From the NCBI RefSeq assembly GCF_030440515.1, contig NZ_CP076543.1:3618501-3682500 (forward strand): a stretch of DNA of 64,000 bases, given 5' to 3'. The DNA is from Streptomyces xanthophaeus. Its GTDB lineage: Bacteria > Actinomycetota > Actinomycetes > Streptomycetales > Streptomycetaceae. The notes under the pieces were generated by a model. That model saw only the letters and a list, made by a program, of their open reading frames with translations. It was not told the DNA's origin and ran no database searches. The stretch's first letter is position 1, and the number at the start of each line of letters is the position of its first letter. The translations under genes and the position numbers were made by a program. Shown one piece after another: positions 25,646-34,867 of the stretch.

Positions 25646-27373
25646 TCAGACGGCGAGCAGCTTGCGCACGCGGTCGGCGCCCACCGCCAGCAGCAGCGTG
25701 GGCAGGCGCGGTCCGGTCTCCCGGGTGACGAGGAGCCGGTAGAGCAGCGCGAAGAACGTGCGCTGCGCGACCTTGAGTTCCGGCGTCGGCTTGGCGTCGG
25801 GCTCGAGGCCGGCCATGACCTTCGGGACTCCGTAGACGAGCGTGGTCAGCCCGTCGAGGGACCAGTGCGAGTCCAGGCCGTCGAGGAGCAGTCGCAGCGA
25901 CTCGCGGCCTTCGTCGTCGAGGGACGACAGCAGCTCGGTGTCGGCGTCCTCGCGGACGAGGGTGCGCTGGTCGGCCGGGACCTGGGTGGTGATCCAGTTC
26001 TCGGCGCGGTCCAGGCGCGGCCGTACCTCGTCGAGGGAGGTGAGCGGCTGCGTCGGGTCGAGGTCGGTCAGGATGCGCAGGGTCTGCTCGTCGTGGCCGG
26101 CGGTGATGTCAGCGACGGAGGCGAGGGTCCGGTACGGGAGCGGGCGCGGGGTGCGCGGCAGCTCGGCGGCGGCGGTGCGCACGGCACGGGTGTGCGCGGC
26201 CGCGTCGGCGGGCAGCACGGAGCCGTCGGCGACCTTGGCCTCCAGCTTGTCCCACTCGTCGTAGAGCCGCTGGATCTCCTGGTCGAAGGCGATCTTGAAG
26301 GACTGGTTGGGGCGGCGGCGGGCGTAGAGCCAGCGCAGGAGCTGCGGCTCCATGATCTTCAGCGCGTCGGCCGGGGTGGGGACCCCGCCCTTGCTGGAGG
26401 ACATCTTGGCCATGCCGCTGATGCCGACGAACGCGTACATCGGTCCGATCGGCTGCTCGCCGCCGAAGATGTGCACGATCTGGCCGCCGACCTGGAAGGA
26501 CGAGCCGGGCGAGGAGTGGTCGACGCCGGAGGGCTCGAAGATCACGCCCTCGTAGGCCCAGCGCATCGGCCAGTCGACCTTCCAGACCAGCTTGCCGCGG
26601 TTGAACTCGCTGAGCTTGACCGTCTCGGTGAACTCGTCCTCGGTGCAGACGTAGGTCATCTCGGTGGTCTCGTCGTCGTACGAGGTGACCTTGGTGAAGT
26701 CCTTGCCGCACTGGCCGCAGTACGGCTTGTACGGGAAGTACCCGCCCTCGCCGGTGCTGCCGTCGTCCTCGGCGGCTGCGCCGGAGCCCTCGGCGGCCTC
26801 CAGCTCGGCCTCGTCGACCTGCTTCTGCTGGGGCTTCTTGCCGCCCGGCTTCTGCTTGGTGCGGTACTGGTCGAGGACCGCGTCGATGTCGCCGCGGTGC
26901 TTCATCGCGAACAGCACCTGCTCGCGGTAGACACCGGTGGTGTACTGCTCGGTCTGGCTGATCGGGTCGTACTCGACGCCCATCTCGGCCAGTGCCTCGA
27001 CGAAGACGGCCTTGAAGTGCTCGGCCCAGTTCGGGTACGCGGACCCGGCCGGGGCGGGCACGGAGGTCAGCGGCTTGCCGATGTGCTGGGCCCACGACTC
27101 GTCGATGCCGGGCACGCCCGCGGGCACCTTCCGGTACCGGTCGTAGTCGTCCCAGGAGATGAGGTGGCGGACCTCGATGCCCCGGCGGCGGATCTCGTCC
27201 GCGACCAGGTGCGGGGTCATGACCTCGCGGAGGTTGCCCAGGTGGATGGGGCCGGAGGGGGAGAGTCCGGACGCGACGACGACAGGTTTGCCGGGTGCTC
27301 GGCGCTCCGCCTCGGCGATGACCTCGTCCGCGAAACGGGAGACCCAGTCGGTCTCGGTGCTGCTCTGAGCCAC
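25646..27373 (-). CDS. lysS: lysyl-tRNA synthetase, class I
   Basis: GTG at 27373 with AAGGA six bases upstream gives 575 residues. The class I HIGH motif appears as GPIHLGN (about residue 43) and KMSKS as AKMSSSKGG (about residue 306). A zinc-ribbon-like YCGQCGKDF is inserted. This is the archaeal-type class I enzyme, which several actinobacteria use in place of, or next to, the class II enzyme. It charges tRNA-Lys. It is divergent from argS over 169 bases. Confidence 0.93.
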   Translation of the reverse strand: MAQSSTETDWVSRFADEVIAEAERRAPGKPVVVASGLSPSGPIHLGNLREVMTPHLVADEIRRRGIEVRHLISWDDYDRYRKVPAGVPGIDESWAQHIGKPLTSVPAPAGSAYPNWAEHFKAVFVEALAEMGVEYDPISQTEQYTTGVYREQVLFAMKHRGDIDAVLDQYRTKQKPGGKKPQQKQVDEAELEAAEGSGAAAEDDGSTGEGGYFPYKPYCGQCGKDFTKVTSYDDETTEMTYVCTEDEFTETVKLSEFNRGKLVWKVDWPMRWAYEGVIFEPSGVDHSSPGSSFQVGGQIVHIFGGEQPIGPMYAFVGISGMAKMSSSKGGVPTPADALKIMEPQLLRWLYARRRPNQSFKIAFDQEIQRLYDEWDKLEAKVADGSVLPADAAAHTRAVRTAAAELPRTPRPLPYRTLASVADITAGHDEQTLRILTDLDPTQPLTSLDEVRPRLDRAENWITTQVPADQRTLVREDADTELLSSLDDEGRESLRLLLDGLDSHWSLDGLTTLVYGVPKVMAGLEPDAKPTPELKVAQRTFFALLYRLLVTRETGPRLPTLLLAVGADRVRKLLAV

Positions 27374-27542
27374 GACACGTCCTTCTATCTCGAATGCTGG
27401 CTTCAGCCATTCTCCCAGACGGAACGGGTCGCTCTGAGGTTGCTTTTCCACCGGGAAACGGGTTGCCCCCTCGTGGGATACTCGGCACTTGTCGGAACAA
27501 CCAAGTGCACCCACCGGCACAACCTCACAGGAACGGCAGCTC

Positions 27543-29303
27543 ATGGCCTCGGTCCCTTCCCTCGCTTCTTCCGTCAATCAGCGCGTCGCGGACGCCCTTG
27601 CCTCCGCCCTGCCGGAGGCCGGTGGCGCGGACCCGCTGCTGCGACGAAGCGACCGGGCCGACTTCCAGGCCAACGGCATCCTGGCGCTCGCGAAGAAGGC
27701 CAAGGCCAACCCGCGTGAGCTGGCGGCGACCGTGGTCGAGGGCATCCCGACCGGTGACCTGATCCAGGAGATCGAGGTCTCCGGCCCCGGCTTCCTCAAC
27801 ATCACCGTCAGCGACCGGGCGATCATCGAGACCCTGGCCGCGCGGGCCGGCGACGACCGTCTGGGTGTGCCGCTCGCGGCGAACCCGGGCACCACGGTGA
27901 TCGACTACGCGCAGCCGAACGTCGCCAAGGAGATGCACGTCGGCCACCTGCGGTCCGCCGTGATCGGCGCGGCGATGGTCGAGATCCTGGAGTTCACGGG
28001 CGAGAAGGTGATCCGCCGCCACCACATCGGCGACTGGGGCACCCAGTTCGGCATGCTCATCCAGTACCTGCTGGAGCACCCGCACGAGCTGGACCACAAG
28101 TCGGACGAGGAGGTGTCCGGCGAGGAGGCCATGTCCAACCTGAACCGTCTCTACAAGGCCTCGCGCGTGCTCTTCGACTCCGACGAGGAGTTCAAGACGC
28201 GGGCCCGGGCGCGGGTGGTCGACCTCCAGGCCGGCGACGCGCAGACCCTCGCCCTGTGGCAGCGGTTCGTCGACGAGTCGAAGATCTACTTCTACTCCGT
28301 CTTCAACAAGCTGGACATGGACATCCAGGACCCCGACGTGGTCGGTGAGTCCGGCTACAACGACATGCTGGTCGAGACCTGCAAGCTGCTGGAGGACTCG
28401 GGCGTCGCCGTCCGCTCCAACGGCGCGCTGTGCGTGTTCTTCGACGACGTCAAGGGCCAGGACGGCAACCCGACCCCGCTGATCGTGCAGAAGTCGGACG
28501 GCGGCTTCGGCTATGCCGCGACCGACCTCTCCGCGATCCGCGACCGGGTGGGCGAGCTGGACGCGTCGACGCTGATCTACGTGGTGGACGCGCGGCAGTC
28601 CCTGCACTTCAAGATGGTCTTCGAGACGGCGCGCCGGGCGGGCTGGCTGAACGACGAGGTCAAGGCCGTGCAGCTGGCCTTCGGCACGGTGCTCGGCAAG
28701 GACGGCAAGCCGTTCAAGACCCGTGAGGGCGAGACCGTCCGGCTCGTGGACCTGCTCGACGAGGCGGTGGAGCGGGCCGCCACCGTCGTGCGCGAGAAGG
28801 CCAAGGAGCTGAGCGAGGAAGAGATCGCCGAGCGCGCGGCCCAGGTCGGCATCGGCGCGGTGAAGTACGCGGACCTGTCGACGTCGGCGGCCCGTGACTA
28901 CAAGTTCGACCTCGACCAGATGGTGTCGCTGACCGGTGACACCTCCGTGTACCTCCAGTACGCGTACGCCCGTATCCAGTCGATCCTCCGCAAGTCCGGG
29001 GACGCGCGGCCCGCGGCCCGCGCGGAGCTGGTGCTCGCCCCGTCCGAGCGGGCACTGGGTCTGCACCTGGACCAGTTCGGCGAGCTGATCGCCGAGGCGG
29101 CATCGGAGTACGCCCCGCACAAGGTCGCGGCGTACCTCTACCAGCTGGCGTCGCTGTACACGACGTTCTACGCGGAGTGCCCGGTCCTCAAGGCCGACAC
29201 CCCGGAGCAGGTCGAGAACCGTCTCTTCCTCTGTGACCTGACGGCCCGCACGCTGACGAAGGGCATGGCCCTCCTCGGCATCCGCACTCCCGAGAAGCTC
29301 TGA
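27543..29303 (+). CDS. argS: arginyl-tRNA synthetase
   Basis: A 586-residue class I synthetase. The N-terminal additional domain covers about residues 1-110, the HIGH-equivalent is [10 protein letters not shown] (about residue 130), and the C-terminal anticodon-binding DALR domain contains [18 protein letters not shown]. The KMSKS loop is degenerate ([10 protein letters not shown]), as is common in ArgS. ATG at 27543 agrees with family length; AGGA lies 10 bases upstream. A hairpin follows at 29337. Confidence 0.95.
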   Translation: MASVPSLASSVNQRVADALASALPEAGGADPLLRRSDRADFQANGILALAKKAKANPRELAATVVEGIPTGDLIQEIEVSGPGFLNITVSDRAIIETLAARAGDDRLGVPLAANPGTTVIDYAQPNVAKEMHVGHLRSAVIGAAMVEILEFTGEKVIRRHHIGDWGTQFGMLIQYLLEHPHELDHKSDEEVSGEEAMSNLNRLYKASRVLFDSDEEFKTRARARVVDLQAGDAQTLALWQRFVDESKIYFYSVFNKLDMDIQDPDVVGESGYNDMLVETCKLLEDSGVAVRSNGALCVFFDDVKGQDGNPTPLIVQKSDGGFGYAATDLSAIRDRVGELDASTLIYVVDARQSLHFKMVFETARRAGWLNDEVKAVQLAFGTVLGKDGKPFKTREGETVRLVDLLDEAVERAATVVREKAKELSEEEIAERAAQVGIGAVKYADLSTSAARDYKFDLDQMVSLTGDTSVYLQYAYARIQSILRKSGDARPAARAELVLAPSERALGLHLDQFGELIAEAASEYAPHKVAAYLYQLASLYTTFYAECPVLKADTPEQVENRLFLCDLTARTLTKGMALLGIRTPEKL

Positions 29304-29336
29304 CCTCGCTCGATCCGCACAATTCGCGCCACATGT

Positions 29337-29368
29337 GTACGGCCCCGGCAGCTGCTGCCGGGCCGTAC
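29337..29368 (+). terminator. argS terminator hairpin
   Basis: GTACGGCC...GGCCGTAC arms with one bulged C in a stem of about 14 bases, 34 bases after the argS stop. Confidence 0.7.
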
Positions 29369-29450
29369 GCATTTCGTGATCTCCGCGGCCTCCACAATCC
29401 AGCCACCCCCACTAATCTGATCGTGTTCAAAACTTAGTGGGGGGACACCC

Positions 29451-30938
29451 GTGAAGAGCATCAAGCGCATGGCCGCCGTGGCCGCGGTGGCCGTCGCCGG
29501 CCCGACCATCCTGACCGCGACGCCCGCGATGGCCGCCGACCAGCCGGCCGTCATCGTCCCGGACGTGGCACCGAAGGACGACGCCGCCGACGCCGGTACG
29601 CCGACCCCGGCCGTGCCGGACGCCCAGGCCCCGGCGCCGGCGCCGGTCGCCGCACCTGCGCCGGCCGTCCCGGACGCCCAGGCGCCCGCGCCGCAGCCGG
29701 CGCCCGTCGCCGAGAAGGCGGCGAAGGACGCCAAGAGCGACGAGGACACGCAGGGCGCCGAGTCCGACGGGATCCTCATGGGTCCCGAGGTCACGGTCGC
29801 GGGCATCCCGAAGGACGGTTTCAAGGCCGACGGCGGCTGGACCCCGCTGAAGGTGACGGTCGACAACTCGGGCCACATCGCCGTGCCGAACTACACGCCG
29901 AGCGTGACCGTCTACGAGGAGGACGGCAGGTTCAAGCCCTCGCAGATCAAGGTCGAGTGGAAAACCGCCGGCGGAGCCTGGCAGGCCGCAAAGCTCGTGC
30001 AGAGCGAGGAGCTCGGCCCCGGCCTCCAGTACTCCTTCGGGACGGCCCCGTCCGTCACCAAGGACACCTCCTACACGGTCGACGTGCGGATCTCCTTCGC
30101 CGCGGACAGCCCGGTGGTGCCCTTCGACCTGGTCTCGGACGGCAAGAGCCGCGTCGGGAACCACGTCGACCACTCGCCCTCCACCTGGTACAGCACCCGG
30201 ATCGCCGGTGCGGTCGGCGGACCCGAGGACCCGTTCGTCGAAGGCCCCGCGCTGACGGTGAACGGCGTACCGGAGAGCATCAAGGCGGGCGGCGACTGGA
30301 CGAACCTGTCGGTCCACGTGGACAACGCCGGGAAGCAGGCCCTGAAGGGATTCAACGTCGGGCTGGTCCTGGCCCGTCCCGACTGGGTCAAGATGAAGCC
30401 CTCCCAGATCAAGGTCGAGGTCCTGAGCAAGGACAGGAACGGCAAGGCCGGCTGGCACGAGGCCGAGGTCTGGTCCGAGGAGGAGAGCGTCTTCTTCGGC
30501 GTCGATCTCGCGGGCGGCCCGGTCGCGGCCGGCCAGAGCTTCGACGTCCAGGTCCGGGTCCGCTTCGCCGCCGACGCGCCCCTCGGCGCCCTCAGCGTCT
30601 TCTCCTGGGGCTCGTCCAACATCGGCCTGGACTCCCCGGAGCCGTGGGCGGACTCGCGTTCCAGGGTCCGCCTGACGAACATCGTCGCCGCCTCCCCGAA
30701 CACGGGCGGGAACGGCAACCAGCCGAAGCCGAACGGTGGCGCCAAGCCGATCACCGACACGACCGGCAACACGGGCTCGACCGGTAACACCGGCACCACC
30801 GCCACCACCGGTGGCGAGCTCGCCGCCACCGGCAGCGACCCGGCCACCACCTGGGCCCTCGGCGGCGCCGGCGTGGCCCTCGCGATGGGCGCCGCCCTGG
30901 TCGCGGGCACCGGTCGCCGCCGCCGCACCACCGCCTGA
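29451..30938 (+). CDS. wall-anchored protein with LAxTG sortase signal
   Basis: GTG at 29451 behind GGGGGA; 495 residues. A signal peptide ends after MAA (about residue 27), then a Pro/Ala linker, then two similar beta domains: GPEVTVAGIPKDGFKADGGW (about 105) and GPALTVNGVPESIKAGGDWT (about 265), each followed by VDN repeats. The C-terminus has LAATG, a hydrophobic helix and RRRR, which is the class E sortase sorting signal. It should be exported and linked to the cell wall. The downstream gene is a paralogue, and both end in nearly identical hairpins. Confidence 0.85.
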   Translation: MKSIKRMAAVAAVAVAGPTILTATPAMAADQPAVIVPDVAPKDDAADAGTPTPAVPDAQAPAPAPVAAPAPAVPDAQAPAPQPAPVAEKAAKDAKSDEDTQGAESDGILMGPEVTVAGIPKDGFKADGGWTPLKVTVDNSGHIAVPNYTPSVTVYEEDGRFKPSQIKVEWKTAGGAWQAAKLVQSEELGPGLQYSFGTAPSVTKDTSYTVDVRISFAADSPVVPFDLVSDGKSRVGNHVDHSPSTWYSTRIAGAVGGPEDPFVEGPALTVNGVPESIKAGGDWTNLSVHVDNAGKQALKGFNVGLVLARPDWVKMKPSQIKVEVLSKDRNGKAGWHEAEVWSEEESVFFGVDLAGGPVAAGQSFDVQVRVRFAADAPLGALSVFSWGSSNIGLDSPEPWADSRSRVRLTNIVAASPNTGGNGNQPKPNGGAKPITDTTGNTGSTGNTGTTATTGGELAATGSDPATTWALGGAGVALAMGAALVAGTGRRRRTTA

Positions 30939-30955
30939 GGCGCAGCCCGCGTTCA

Positions 30956-30984
30956 CCCGTACGGCCCGCATCGGGCCGTACGGG
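30956..30984 (+). terminator. terminator of first wall protein gene
   Basis: Perfect 13-base stem (CCCGTACGGCCCG and its complement) with loop CAT, 18 bases after the stop. The same stem recurs after the paralogue at 33371. Confidence 0.8.
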
Positions 30985-31153
30985 GCGGGCAGGACCAGCT
31001 CTGCCCGTAGCCCGCCCGGCGTGTCGCGGGACCGTACATATTTCGCAATCCTGTATCCCTCCGCAAGCTTCTCCCGTCTCACTAACCTTGGCGCCTCCCA
31101 AGGGGTTTGGGGTGGCTCCGGTCTGATGTCCGGAGCCCGGGGAGGTAAAGAGC

Positions 31154-33354
31154 ATGCAGTTCAAGCGCATGGCCGTCGTGGCAGCAGCCGCGATGGCCGG
31201 CCAGACGCTCCTGATGGCCGCACCGGCGGTGGCCGAGGAGCATCCGGCGGTGACCGCGCCGGACGCGGTACCCGCGGACACCGCCGAACCGGCGGAGGCG
31301 GCGCCGCAGGAACAGGCCGGGGGCAAGGAACAGGAAGAGGCCGAGGACACCGGCCCGCAGCAGCCCGCCGCGCAGGCCGTGGCCGCACCGGCGGCGCCGG
31401 AAGCGCCGGAAGCACCGGAAGCACCGGAAGCACCGGAAGCACCGGAAGCACCGACGGCACCCACCGTCCCGGCCGCGTCCGAGGCGCAGCCTCAAGGGCA
31501 GGGGCAGGGGCAGGGACAGGGACAGCCTCAGCCGCAGGCACAGGCACAGGCGCTGCCCGAGGCCGCCGAGGACGGGCAGGACACCGGGTCCGACCGGATC
31601 CTGATGGGGCCCGAGGTCACGGTCCAGGGCATCCCCGCGGCCGGATTCAAGGCCGACGGCAGCTGGACCCCGCTCACCGTGACCGTCGACAACTCGGGCC
31701 ATGTCGCCGTGGCGGACTACACCCCGGTCCTGGGCGTCTCGCAGGCCGCCGGGCAGTTCGGGCCCGCCCACATCAAGGTCGAGTACCGCACCGCGGGCGG
31801 GTCGTGGACGGCCGCCGCGCCCGTCCGGACCGCGGCCCCCACGCTGGGCTACGCCCTCGGCAGCGCCGCCGCCGTCCCCGTCGGCGAGGTCCGGACGATC
31901 GACGTCCGGATCAGTTTCGCCGCGGACACCCCCGTCGTCCCGTTCGACCTGACGGCGGACGGCACGGGCCGGGTCGGGACGGCCACCGGCAACTCCCCCA
32001 CCTCCTCGTACGCGACCAGGATCACGGGCGCGCCCGGTGGCGACGAGGACCCGCTGTTCACCGAAGGTCCCGCCCTGACGGTGAGCGGGGTCCCGGAATC
32101 GGTACGTGCGGGCGGCGACTGGACGAACCTCTCCGTCCGCGTGGACAACGCGGGGAAGGGTGAGCTGGCCGCCTTCGACCTGGGACTGGTCCTGGCCCGG
32201 CCCGACTTCGTCTCCATGCAGGTCTCGCAGATCACGGTCGAGGTCCTGCGGCCGGCCGCGGACGGACAGCCGGCGGCCTGGCAGTCCGTCGAGATCACCT
32301 CGGACGAGAACGGCTACTTCTTCGCGGGCGGCCTTGTGCGCGGCCCGATCGGCGCGGGTGCGGCCTTCGACGTCCCGGTCCGCGTCCGCTTCTCCGCCGA
32401 CGCCCCGACCGGCTCGGTCTCCTTCTTCGGCTGGGGCACGTCCCAGGTCGACGCGGAAACACCCCCACCCTGGGCCGCCTCCCGCTCGAAGCGCCAACTG
32501 ACCACCCTCCTGACACCGGCCACCACCCCGGACGGGGAGACTCCCGGCGGGAAACTCCCGGCGGAGGCACGCCTGGCGGTGGCACCCCAGGCTCGGAGAC
32601 CCCTGGTGGAGGCACTCCCGGTGGGGGGACCCCGGGCGGAGGCACCCCGGGTGGGGAGACCCCCGGAGGCGGTACCCCGGGCAGCGGAACCCCCGGCGGG
32701 GGGACCCCGGGAGGCGGTACCCCGGGCAGCGGAACCCCCGGCGGGGGGACCCCGGGAGGCGGTACCCCAGGCGGGGAAACTCCCGGCGGAGGCACGCCTG
32801 GCGGTGGCACCCCCGGCGGAGGCACGCCCGGCGGGGAGACCCCGGGCGGAGGCACCCCGGGAGGCGAAACCCCCGGCGGCGGTACCCCGGGCGGGGAAAC
32901 CCCCGGGGAAGGCACGCCTGGCGGAGGCACCCCAGGCTCGGAGACCCCGGGCAGCGGAACCCCCGGCGGAGGGACCCCGGGAGCCGGCACTCCCGGCGGG
33001 GGCGCCCCAGGCGGAGAGGCCCCGGGCGGAGGCACTCCCGGAGGCGGCGCCCCCGGCGCGGAGACCCCGGGCAGCGGAGCCCCGGGCGGCACCCCCGCAG
33101 GGGAGACGCCCGGCAGCGAAACCCCGGGCGGGGAGACTCCCGGAGGGGGCACCCCGGGTGGTGCACCCGGGGTCAACGTGCCGCAGCCGAACGGCGGCAG
33201 CGGCACCGGCGGGAGCGCCACCGCGCTCGCCGCCACCGGCGTCGACCCGGCCACCAGCTGGGCCCTGGGCGGGGCCGGCACAGCCTTGGCCCTGGGCGCC
33301 GCCCTGATCGCCGGCACCGGCCGCCACCGCCGCCGCCACCACCGCACCGACTGA
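31154..33354 (+). CDS. wall-anchored protein with GGxTP repeats, frameshifted at about 32550
   Basis: Paralogue of the preceding gene: signal peptide (AVA near residue 26), low-complexity linker, and the same two beta domains (GPEVTVQGIPAAGFKADGSW; GPALTVSGVPESVRAGGDWT). After residue ~465 comes a tract that in one frame encodes about 40 pentapeptides GG(E/G)TP, then LAATG, a hydrophobic helix and a basic tail ending at 33354. As written, the reading frame from 31154 leaves that frame at 32549-32551, where GGG replaces the GGGG of an otherwise identical unit at 32771. One extra G restores the whole gene. Without it the product ends at 33307 with an Arg/Ala/Pro tail and no sorting signal. Confidence 0.75.
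31397..31450 (+). repeat. six 9-bp tandem repeats (PEA codons)
   Basis: Six nearly exact copies of CCGGAAGCA encode Pro-Glu-Ala in the linker of the second wall protein. A short run of CAGGG(A/G) hexamers encoding Gln-Gly follows at about 31496-31525. Both tracts could change length by slippage. Confidence 0.8.
32534..33170 (+). repeat. about 40 degenerate 15-bp repeats encoding GGxTP
   Basis: Units such as GGCGGGGAAACTCCC and GGCGGAGGCACCCCG follow each other for about 640 bases. Larger blocks are duplicated exactly, for example 32676-32720 and 32721-32765. The encoded Gly/Pro/Thr stalk would lift the N-terminal domains off the wall. The opposite strand and other frames stay open only because of the repeat. 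Confidence 0.9.
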
Positions 33355-33370
33355 CGCCCCGCCCGGTTCA

Positions 33371-33399
33371 CCCGTACGGCCCGATTCGGGCCGTACGGG
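33371..33399 (+). terminator. terminator of second wall protein gene
   Basis: Same 13-base stem as at 30956 with loop ATT, 17 bases after the restored stop at 33354. Its position supports 33354 as the natural end of the gene. Confidence 0.8.
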
Positions 33400-33448
33400 C
33401 CGGGTAGGGGACGGCCCGTCCTTCCCCCACCCACCACCGGAGGCCTCC

Positions 33449-34255
33449 GTGCCCGACATGAACGGCCCGTACAAGCCCGGCACTCCCTGCTGGATCGACC
33501 TGATGGTCCCCGACCAGCAGGCCGCCCTCGACTTCTACTGCGACCTGTTCGGCTGGCAGGGCGAGATCGGCCCGGCCGAGCAGGGCGGCTACTCCGTCTG
33601 CACCCTCAAGGGCCGTCCGGTCGCCGGCATCATGAAGGCGATGAACCCGGACGGCACCGTCCCGGACCCGATGCCGCCGACCGTGTGGACCACGTACCTG
33701 TCCACCGATGCCATCGACTCCACCCTCAAGACCGCCACCGACGCCCACGGCACCGTCATGATGGGCCCGATGGACGTCATGGACCTCGGGCGGATGGCCG
33801 TCGTCGCCGACCCGACCGGTGCCGTGTTCGGCCTGTGGCAGCCGGGCTCCTTCGACGGCGCCGGCATCGTCAACGAGCACGGCGCACTCATCTGGAACGA
33901 GCTGAGCACCAGCGACGTCCCCGCCGCCGCCGCGTTCTACTCCGCCATCCTGCCGATCACCACGGCCGCCTCCCACATGCCCGGCGCCGAGGGGTACACG
34001 GAGTTCAAGGCCTCCGGGCGGGTGGTGGGCGGAATGATGAACCTGGACCAGTCGCCGCCCGGCACCCCGCCGAACTGGCTGCCGTACTTCCAGGTCGACA
34101 GCGTCGACGACATCCAGGCCGCCGCCGTACGGGCCGGGGCCACCGTCCTCGCCCCCGCCTTCGACATGGTGGCGGGCCGCATGGCCGTCCTGGCCGACCC
34201 GCAGGGCGGACCCTTCGCGGTGATCACGTCGACGGTCACGGAGCAGCCCGCCTGA
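33449..34255 (+). CDS. VOC-family protein with two glyoxalase-like domains
   Basis: GTG at 33449 behind GGAGG; 268 residues. Two tandem vicinal-oxygen-chelate modules: GTPCWIDLMVPDQQAALDFY (about residues 11-30) to VADPTGAVFGLWQ, and LIWNELSTSDVPAAAAFYSA (about 147) to LADPQGGPFAVI. This is the Streptomyces two-domain group related to CFP-30B-like hydroxylase annotations. Metal ligands are not complete in an obvious way, so catalysis is uncertain. Its last 20 bases overlap the convergent ATPase gene. Confidence 0.85.
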   Translation: MPDMNGPYKPGTPCWIDLMVPDQQAALDFYCDLFGWQGEIGPAEQGGYSVCTLKGRPVAGIMKAMNPDGTVPDPMPPTVWTTYLSTDAIDSTLKTATDAHGTVMMGPMDVMDLGRMAVVADPTGAVFGLWQPGSFDGAGIVNEHGALIWNELSTSDVPAAAAFYSAILPITTAASHMPGAEGYTEFKASGRVVGGMMNLDQSPPGTPPNWLPYFQVDSVDDIQAAAVRAGATVLAPAFDMVAGRMAVLADPQGGPFAVITSTVTEQPA

Positions 34256-34754
34256 TGTGGTCCGGCCCACAGGAATGTTCCTCCTGTGGGCCGCCTCCTT
34301 CCCCACACCTGTGAGCGGCGTGGACCGGCGCGGTCGCGGCCGCCTGGGCGGCGGCCCGCTTCGCCGCGCGGTGGAACTCGCACCAGACGACCTTCCCCGG
34401 CGTCCGGGGAAGCGCCCCCCATTCGTCGGCGAGGGCGGCAACGAGGGTGAGGCCCCGACCGTGCGGCCGGTCGCCGATCCGTGCCAGTCCGGGCCCGCCG
34501 TCGTGCACCTCGATGCGGACGGTCGCGTCCTCGAAGCCGAACAGCCGCAGCAGGTAGCCACGGCCGGGCGGGACGCCGTACCGCAGGGCGTTGGTGGCCA
34601 GCTCGCTCACGCAGAGCAACATTTCGTCGTGGCGCTCGGTCACCACCCACGCCCGCAAGGTGTCACGTGTGAACTGGCGCGCAGCTGCGACGGTTCGGGG
34701 TGAGCGCAGGTAGAGACGCTCGCGCATGAGCGCCGCCTGGATAGTTGGATTCAC
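34236..34754 (-). CDS. ATP-binding protein, anti-sigma/histidine-kinase-like (GHKL)
   Basis: I choose the GTG at 34754, or the ATG at 34727 which has an AGGCGG upstream; the longer start at 34814 would lie in a perfect hairpin. The GHKL fold shows the N-box LCVSELATNALRYGVPPG and the G-box VEVHDGGPGL with GRGLTLVAALADEWG. Such RsbW-like ATPases are typically encoded next to DUF397 and DUF5753-XRE proteins in Streptomyces (whiJ-type loci), as here. Whether it binds a sigma factor is unknown. Confidence 0.8.
   Translation of the reverse strand: MNPTIQAALMRERLYLRSPRTVAAARQFTRDTLRAWVVTERHDEMLLCVSELATNALRYGVPPGRGYLLRLFGFEDATVRIEVHDGGPGLARIGDRPHGRGLTLVAALADEWGALPRTPGKVVWCEFHRAAKRAAAQAAATAPVHAAHRCGEGGGPQEEHSCGPDHIRRAAP
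34264..34292. terminator. hairpin at the end of the VOC gene
   Basis: Perfect 11-base stem (34264-34274 with 34282-34292), 9 bases after the VOC stop and within the 3' coding part of the ATPase gene. Confidence 0.6.
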
Positions 34755-34794
34755 GGGACGATCGTCGCGTTGCGTGACTAGCGTGTGGCTGAGC

Positions 34795-34828
34795 GCGGAC
34801 CCGTACTCCTTCATGAGTACGGGTCCGC
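34795..34828. promoter_or_regulatory. perfect 14-bp inverted repeat between divergent regulator genes
   Basis: Arms 34795-34808 and 34815-34828 (GCGGACCCGTACTC and its complement) around a 6-base loop. It lies 40 bases upstream of the XRE gene and just before the ATPase gene. It could be the operator of the XRE regulator or a transcript hairpin that separates the two units. Confidence 0.6.
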
Positions 34829-34867
34829 ACCGGGTATTCCGCTTGCACGGGTGGGGAGTTCGCAGTC

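Noticed and set aside
31391..31530. Short tandem repeats considered as a CRISPR-like array
   Set aside because: Units are 6-9 bases without spacers and encode a low-complexity linker in frame.
32295..33437. 380-codon minus-strand frame rich in Gly-Val-Pro-Pro-Pro, collagen-like in appearance
   Set aside because: It is the mirror of the GGxTP repeat tract; GC-rich 15-bp repeats keep all frames open. No start site or signal sequence, and the plus strand has domains and a sortase signal.
34755..34814. Longer start for the ATPase gene at 34814
   Set aside because: The ATG sits in the loop of a perfect hairpin and has no ribosome site; the conserved domain begins later.
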